The position numbers and the translations under genes are program-made. From NCBI RefSeq assembly GCF_009727055.1, contig NC_052353.1:40657729-40721728 (forward strand): a stretch of DNA of 64,000 nt, written 5' to 3'. Position 1 is the first letter of the stretch. Every line of letters begins with the position of its first letter. Below, piece after piece: positions 58,001 through 64,000 of this stretch. Source of the stretch: Benincasa hispida (Eukaryota; Streptophyta; Magnoliopsida; Cucurbitales; Cucurbitaceae). Below the pieces are notes generated by a model that was not told where the DNA came from, made no database searches, and was given only the letters and a program-made list of their open reading frames with translations.

Positions 58001-58938
58001 TAACAACTCCACTCTCCCAACCCTCACTCCTTTCCCTCTATTGGTGGATCATGTATATTCATTCTATGTTTATATTTCCTAATGTTATCACAAACCGAGG
58101 CGTATCTTTAATTTGAGCTCTCGATTGTGTTGATGGAAAAATAATGGTGCCGCAACTTGTTGTCATTATTTGTAGGGGTTGATGCAGCACCACGTAGACA
58201 TAGTAGAGTACTTCAAACGTCGTGGGGTTTCTGCTATTTTTCTATTCCGAAGAAACCTTCTACGCAGAATGATTTCCGTACTTGCAAATTCTTACGATCG
58301 AGATGCCAAGCTGTTGAATGGAACCCACAAGTCTCACGTGCATTCGCATCACGAGGTTTTGCTCTTTTATCTCAAGCACTATCTTTATTATCATTATTTT
58401 TTTCCTTAAATCAGTTTGAGGAAATTTCCAGAATCTCTCAAAACACAGTAAAGTATATCTAGAGGATTATAGAGCAAGGAAGGTCTCAGCTTGTTATAGA
58501 AATGTTTCAGGCAGATATACTCGCAAAATACAAGCCTGTAATAAATGCCACACTGCTGATACCCAATTTGAAGCAAGTAGAAGATACAACAACTAAAGCA
58601 TTGGAGTATTTCAAGAGCACCCGACACATTGTTTTGTATTACGAAGATGTAGTTAAGAACCGCACTGTAAGACACTACTCGAACCCCTAAACCGAGTTCC
58701 TGTCCGGCGTTTCTGTTTTCGGGAAGCCATTTTTCTTACCAAATTCTTGTGTCCATGGTTGTAGAAATTAAGAGATGTTCAAGACTTTCTGAAGGTTCCA
58801 CGAAGGAAGTTGAAGAGTCGTCAGGTGAAGATACACCGAGGTCCATTGTCGAATCAGATCGAGAACTGGGAAGACGTTCAGAAGGCATTACAAGGAAGCC
58901 AATACGAGAGTTTTTTAAAGGCAGACTACCGGAAGTAA
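55030..58938 (+). CDS. NodH-like membrane-anchored P-loop sulfotransferase
   Basis: Six exons: 55030-55059, 55837-56054, 56139-56397, 58176-58355, 58511-58666, 58765-58938; phases close, 338 residues. Residues 1-19 are polar and residues 20-39 (RMIVLVFAMVCGIFICSVCL) form one membrane span, so a type II, Golgi-style anchor is likely. The P-loop-like 5'-phosphosulfate site is QRSGSGWFETLLNNH at 100-114. The 3'-phosphate-binding region FLFRRNLLRRMIS at 192-204 fits the R...S pattern of PAPS sulfotransferases. This layout matches plant proteins annotated as NodH/Stf0-like sulfotransferases of about 340 residues. They would move sulfate from PAPS to an unknown acceptor in the secretory pathway. 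The 10-codon first exon (MADDPSSLTK) is short but has a good donor. Intron 3 is 1778 bp. No inactivating change is seen. Confidence 0.9.
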
Positions 58939-60169
58939 CGAGCAAAACCCAGGAGGCTGGCAAGCTAAGAAGATGTATATAGCATCATCATTTTGTGCCA
59001 TAGGTAATCACCGACAGGAGGAGGAATTGAGCCATCCTTTCTGTTGCAATTTTGGCTTTGGCACAATGCCAATTTTTGTTTGTTCTTAGAGATTTAATAT
59101 TCTGTCTTTATTCTATTCCTTTTTCTTTCTTTTTCTCAGTAATATTCAGTTCATTCTTTTAACCTCTTCTCTTCTCATTTGGATTCAACATTTTTAACAC
59201 CACTAATCATGATAAAAGTTCCACAAATTTTTTATTGTATGAAATGTAGTTTTTGTTGGGGGAAGGGGGATTGTAAAGACCACAGGCATTTTTTTCCACT
59301 TGCTATTGGAACTTAAGAAAGTTGATTTACTCTTTTGATTTATTGTTTATCATTCTTATGTTAAGCATTTTATTTTTATTTTAATCTATCGATGTATGTG
59401 ATTAAATTCATTTGATTAGCAGAGAAGTTATTTGGTTAAAATACAATTTTGGTTTCATTGAAATTAGTTAAATAAAAATAATAATATTTTTTACGCAAGA
59501 GAGAAACGCTATATAAACATCTAAACCAATACAAATGTTTATTTATTTATTTATTTTTTTTATAAAATCAATACTAAATAATAGGAGTGATCAAATTAAA
59601 GATTTATTGAAAATATAAAGATTAAAATAAAATCTAAGATTTATTGAAAATATAAATATTTGAAATTAATATTTAAGTTTTAAGGGAAAGTTCAATTTTC
59701 ACCTTTGTCTTTAGATAAATGTGACATAAAATCAGATGTGACGTTGACACTTATTTTTCGACGTATTATTGTTGAATCTAACTGCTTTGAGGTATTTAAA
59801 CTACTTGATGAAGAAGAAGTGGATCTAATCGAAGTCTCTTCGTTTATCGAAGAGACTACGTCCAAGTTGCAAGATTAGAGGGGCATCTTCTGCGTTCATA
59901 TTCGATGGTGCCACAAATAAACATGATTTTTTTTTTTGTTGCAATTCCAATGAGTTGTGAAATTAATGATTTCAGGAACTTTATGATATGAAATCCCTAG
60001 TGAATAGGAATTAGGAACTGTTTAGATATATGAACCCCCAATTCTTAAACACTAAGATTTTCAATTGATTTGATTTCAACTTTAAGGATGAGGTTAAATA
60101 CGAATTGCCTTAAGATCAAAAGCTCTTAATACATAACAAGTTTCTTAGCCCAAGATTTGAATACTCTAC
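58939..60169. other. 3' untranslated region and intergenic
   Basis: About 58939-59200 probably holds the 3' untranslated region of the sulfotransferase gene. After that the DNA is AT-rich with no recognised gene or element. Confidence 0.4.
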
Positions 60170-60402
60170 GGGCTGTTTGGGGGCTCAACATGAGATGGTA
60201 TATCCTCACATCCTATATCATCTCGTGTTTGGAGGCCCATTATTCTATCTCACCGATTTTAATTGTTTGTGGGTCCATTTTCGGAACGTGTTTCGTATCT
60301 CACCGTCATTTTCCTTCCATGTATCATATATCATCTCAGTGTTTGAACATACTCGATCAGAACTCCCCATATCCTATATCATTTTAGCGCCCCAAACAGC
60401 CC
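60170..60402. mobile_element. Short MITE with GGGCTGTTTGGG ends, 233 bp
   Basis: A perfect 12-bp inverted end pair GGGCTGTTTGGG and CCCAAACAGCCC extends with mismatches a few bases further. The flanks CTAC (60166-60169 and 60403-60406) are identical. No coding capacity; the interior repeats 'tcctatatcat' and 'atctca' words. The superfamily is uncertain because a 4-bp flank is not the norm for hAT (8), Harbinger (3) or Mutator (9-11). Confidence 0.72.
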
Positions 60403-60761
60403 CTACAAGAGATAGAATGGTCAATACTACTTGAATATCTTGACATGCAACTCAACGCATGAATTGTAAAATTTAAGAACATCTCTTCACTAAATTTGAA
60501 AGAAAAAACATAATACTAAAACTCTATTTCATCCTGATATGTTCAAAGCGACATGATGACTATTAGATGATATAATATAAAATTTATCTTCAATCATAAG
60601 ATTAAGCTTTTGGGTCCATTGTTTCTTTAAGATGATATCAGGTAGTTCAAAGGTTCGAGATAGTGTTAAATGATATAAATTGATCTTAGATAGTCTCACA
60701 TTGAAACAATGATGTCACATCATAGTTTACAGTAAAATGACAAAAATACTTATATTCTTTT

Positions 60762-60842
60762 TAGTATAGTAGAGGTAGGGAGATTCGAATCACAGATTTC
60801 TTGGTCACTAACACATTTGTATGCTACTTGAACCATACTTAA
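60762..60842 (-). mobile_element. tRNA-derived SINE-like segment, reverse orientation
   Basis: Read on the minus strand, 'agtatggttcaagtagcata' resembles an RNA polymerase III A box and 'tgattcgaatctccc' a B box, at a tRNA-like spacing of about 45 bp. No tRNA cloverleaf can be drawn, so this is not a tRNA gene. Confidence 0.4.
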
Positions 60843-61437
60843 TTTGGCAAAAGATTATTTCTACTTAATAATAATATGATGTTGTTGACCATTCACATCA
60901 TTTTATGGCCATAAATTTCATATACATAATAAACATTTAGGAACATGTTAAAATCAAAATAACCATTGGAAGATATAAGACAAAACTTTTGAATGTTGCC
61001 CTCCATATAGAACTAAGAGAGCTCAAGAAATGCTTTTAATTTTAATATTTCCTTTTAAATCTTGTATGGAACATTATAGATTTGAAATAAATGTTTTTAA
61101 AATGATGTATTTAGATGGTAACTAGAATAGAAAAGAAAAGAAAAGAAAGTAAAAGATTTACTAAGATTAAATAAGTAACTTACTTTATACTATATATAAT
61201 CCTGTTATCATTTCAGTTATGAATTTTTATTTTTATGTAAAAATATGATTTGAAATCATCTAACATTTTAATACATCATCTTTTCTTAATTAGCAATCAA
61301 CATAATACATTTAAAATCACTCCTAACCATTAGCTTCCAAAAAGGCATTTAAAAAATTGGTCAAGATCTCATTAAAAAGAAGTTAGTTAAATTACATTTT
61401 TTAGACTCCATATTTGTGTCAATTTGGTACTTTAATT
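60843..61437. other. Intergenic, no gene seen
   Basis: AT-rich sequence with no recognised features. Confidence 0.4.
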
Positions 61438-61977
61438 TTGGGTGTTCAAAAAATTCGATGATCAGAAAAAATTGATCAACCCAACTCAATTCGTGCGATT
61501 TGGATTGGGTTGAGTTCAAATAAATGAAAATTTTATGGATTGGGTTGGTTCATAGATTCACATAATATAACCCGAACCAACCCGAATTTATTATTAACTT
61601 TAAAATATTTTTTTATTACTTATAACATAATTGTTTATACATATATTGATTTTAATTTTATTTAATTCCAATATTTTCTTGAATAATTTATTCTTCAACA
61701 ACTCTTAAAATAGTTTTTTTGCACTCTAGAAAGAAAATTTTCACTATATAAATTGAAATTGAGTTGTTAATCTTAATTCAATATATGAAAATAATTAAAT
61801 TAGATTTTTGCATATTTATGTTTTGCTTCTTTTTAGAACAAAATTTTAAATAAATGACCTGATTAACCAAAATCAACCCAACCCAAATATTTCATGATTG
61901 GGTTGGATTGAGTTTATTTTTTAATAAGAGTTATTTGGGTTGAAAAAATTTACAACCCAACCCATGAACACCCCTAA
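61438..61977. mobile_element. Non-autonomous hAT element, 540 bp
   Basis: The ends TTGGGTGTTCA and TGAACACCCCTAA are inverted repeats related to the TAGGGGTGTTC ends of the hAT at 24592. Flanking 8-mers CTTTAATT (61430-61437) and CTTTAACT (61978-61985) match at 7 of 8. Subterminal AACCCAAC/GTTGGGTT words match those of the larger element in swapped left/right order. There is no open frame, so it would rely on transposase from a relative. Confidence 0.78.
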
Positions 61978-62144
61978 CTTTAACTATGAAATTTTTGTCA
62001 ATTTGACTTTAGAACTTTTCAAATTATTGAATAGATTTTCAAAAGTAACCAATAGATAACTTTTGATTTTATATTTGATTAGTACCCAAAAAATTCGATA
62101 TTTAAAAAAACTAATTGATCTATTAGACATAAATTTGTATGTAT

Positions 62145-62250
62145 GTTAAAATGAACATAACTCAATAGACATAGTGCTTATATTATCAACCTTGAGGTTA
62201 TAGGTTCGATTCCTCTACTTCATATTAATCTAATACCTTCGCGAAAAAAA
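62145..62250 (+). mobile_element. tRNA-derived SINE-like segment
   Basis: 'ataactcaatagacatagtgct' (A-box-like) is followed about 35 bp later by 'ggttcgattcctc', a strong B box, and then an A-rich end near 62245. This matches tRNA-derived plant SINE heads. Acceptor stem pairing is absent, so it is not a tRNA gene. Confidence 0.45.
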
Positions 62251-62775
62251 AAGTTTCTAAATCCTAAACTCTAGACTTTAAACTTTTATTTTTGTATCTA
62301 ATAAATCCAAGAATTTTCTAAAACGTCATTATTATGGTTAAATAGTTAAAATTTTCAAAATTTAAGACAAAATTTGCAATTTAATAAAAAAGTTTCTTAA
62401 AACTTCCAATCTAATATCATACATCAGTTGACCCATTGTTCAATCAATCTCCTAAGCGCAGTACAAAATTTACTCAAAAGTCTCAAAAAGAAAATAGAAA
62501 AAGAAAATTGTAAAAGTTTTATATGGTAGGTAATAGATGAAACTTTTCTACATGACCCATATATTTTTTAGAATTTTCAGAATTGACCCCTTTTTTTCTA
62601 AGGGTTGTTGGTGGATGCTCACAATTGCACATGCAAGTGTTTTAAAACCTTGACATTCAAAAGAAAAGAAGACAAAAGATTAAGGACAATTAATCAGCCA
62701 CATGTTATAAATGAGACATTTTTATATTCCTCCATATAGTTTGGTGGATATGAAGTTGACTTTGGTCAAAACTTG

Positions 62776-62780
<5 letters not shown>

Positions 62781-62826
<46 letters not shown>
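62781..62826. repeat. (AT)23 microsatellite
   Basis: An uninterrupted AT dinucleotide run of 46 bp directly abuts the partial LTR that follows. Confidence 0.95.
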
Positions 62827-62829
<3 letters not shown>

Positions 62830-64000
62830 GGGATCGAATCCCAACAAAAGCGATTGATCATCTGTTGCTTCCCTTTTGTTCTGAAAAAACTCGACACAAA
62901 ATAGAGAAATACAGAACGTACAATATGTATTATACAGACTAAGCTTGTTTTAACAAAATACAGGGGAGAAGAAAACATATTTTTGAATAACCATTCTTCA
63001 ATTCTTTCCTAGGCCTTCTCTAATTTTAAGAATTCGTCTTCTCTTACTAATCTACCAAACAAATAGAGACACCACTATCAGATCTTCATCGCTATTCTCT
63101 TGGCAAGGACTAGTTTGTGGGAACCGATTTTTGAAAGAAGAGAAAGGGATCTTGGTCTTGGAGATCTATTTCACATAGAACTACTTTGCTGTGACAATTG
63201 AGAGAATGAGCCATTCATTGAGAGATGGGATCCATCTGAAGGATTTAAATCCTCAGCAAAAGTGAGTAATCGCCTTGTGTCAGTGTATTACATTTTGGAC
63301 AATACTCAAAATCAGAGAAAACAACTATATAGAAGGATAAACATAAAACACGTATAAGCATGTTTTAGAAAATATGCAGAGAGAAATGAGAAGAGAAATG
63401 CTTGCTCTTGATGAATTTCTTTCTTCTCGTTCTCCTCTCCCAAAAATCACGAATAGTGCTTTCACGAACACAACAAGAATGATTCTTCAACACAAGACAC
63501 TACTACAAAACTCTTCCTTGCTATTCTCAAGATAAAAAAGGAGTTGTGGATTCTTCACCTCTTGTGAGTAAATGTGAGATTTTGAGAAAGATCTTTTTAG
63601 GAGAGAATAATGCAGGGAAGAACACAATTCGTTCTTCACCACTTGTGAATTTCCTGTGATGCTATGTGTAGAAAAGAGAGGGGGGGGGGGGGGTAAAAAA
63701 AAACTCCCAAGGGAGTTACTCCTCAATTATATTAAATTTATATAACCTATAGTCTTAATATGAATCATATTCATATTAATTTTAACCTAAAGTTTTATAT
63801 GAATCTCATTCATATAATTAATACTTGAATCTATTCAAATATTTATTTCTCTCATCAAATTTTATATTATAAAGTATCCATATACATTATGTTAATTGTA
63901 TCTCATACATTTAATTCCCTTAATTAATTTAAACAGTTCAAATTAATTCAAAAATTAATTGATTCTTATTTAACTCTTAATGAACTAGCAAATGGACCTT
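62826..64000 (-). mobile_element. Partial LTR running off the window, relative of 20460-23994
   Basis: The left end TGAAGGGATCGAA resembles TGAAGGAAATCGAA at 20460, the 3' end of the reverse-oriented LTR there. Further in, a stretch of AT-rich words with 'ataacctatag' (63744) and the final 'atggacctt' parallel 21330-21590 in the same order. No coding sequence is seen. The rest lies beyond the window. Confidence 0.5.
63680..63693. repeat. Poly(G) run of 14
   Basis: Fourteen consecutive G inside the partial LTR; long G runs are rare in this AT-rich window and are error-prone to sequence. Confidence 0.9.

Noticed and set aside
62828..62850. tRNA T-arm-like word GGGATCGAATCCC
   Set aside because: No A box, anticodon arm or acceptor stem at the right spacing; it is part of the LTR end.

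Overview
This is a window of nuclear genomic DNA from a flowering plant. It is strongly AT-rich, its genes have introns with plant-type splice sites, and most intergenic and intronic space is transposon DNA (Ty3/gypsy, Ty1/copia, LINE, hAT, CACTA-like, Harbinger-like MITE and SINE-like sequence). The gene content (a KRP-type CDK inhibitor, a dual-targeted presequence protease and a NodH-like sulfotransferase) fits a eudicot. A cucurbit is my guess, from general familiarity only; nothing I could compute proves it. Two runs of N (4460-4479 and 43794-43818) show that this is a draft assembly.

Three apparently intact protein-coding genes can be rebuilt exon by exon. (1) A three-exon minus-strand gene at 2949-4334 encodes a 205-residue CDK inhibitor of the KRP/ICK family. 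(2) A 19-exon minus-strand gene at 30671-50514 encodes a 1081-residue presequence protease (PreP, an M16C metalloprotease), with every intron phase closing. It spans about 20 kb because introns 5, 14 and 18 hold transposons. (3) A six-exon plus-strand gene at 55030-58938 encodes a 338-residue membrane-anchored, NodH-like P-loop sulfotransferase.

Layout: 1-2.9 kb AT-rich flank with one unexplained exon-like segment; 2.9-4.4 kb the CDK inhibitor; 5.7-12.2 kb a CACTA-like end, scattered exon-like minus-strand fragments, a GC-rich MITE and a 1994-bp solo LTR with a perfect target duplication; 12.2-28.2 kb a transposon nest, where a decayed chromovirus-like gypsy element carries a copia element (its right side deleted), a solo LTR containing an opposite-orientation relative, and an hAT element with an 8-bp target duplication; 28.2-30.6 kb intergenic; 30.7-50.5 kb PreP, with a nearly complete copia in intron 5, LINE fragments in intron 14 and a MITE in intron 18; 50.6-54.5 kb intergenic with MITE and SINE remnants; 54.5-59 kb the sulfotransferase; 59-64 kb intergenic with MITEs, SINE-like segments, an (AT)n tract and an LTR that runs off the end.

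The three genes do not form an operon or an obvious pathway; each acts alone. I found no CRISPR array, rRNA or convincing tRNA gene. The most informative signals are the layered insertion history, a non-canonical GC-AG intron in PreP that holds a whole retrotransposon, a probable assembly duplication inside that retrotransposon, and a sulfotransferase whose substrate cannot be read from sequence.
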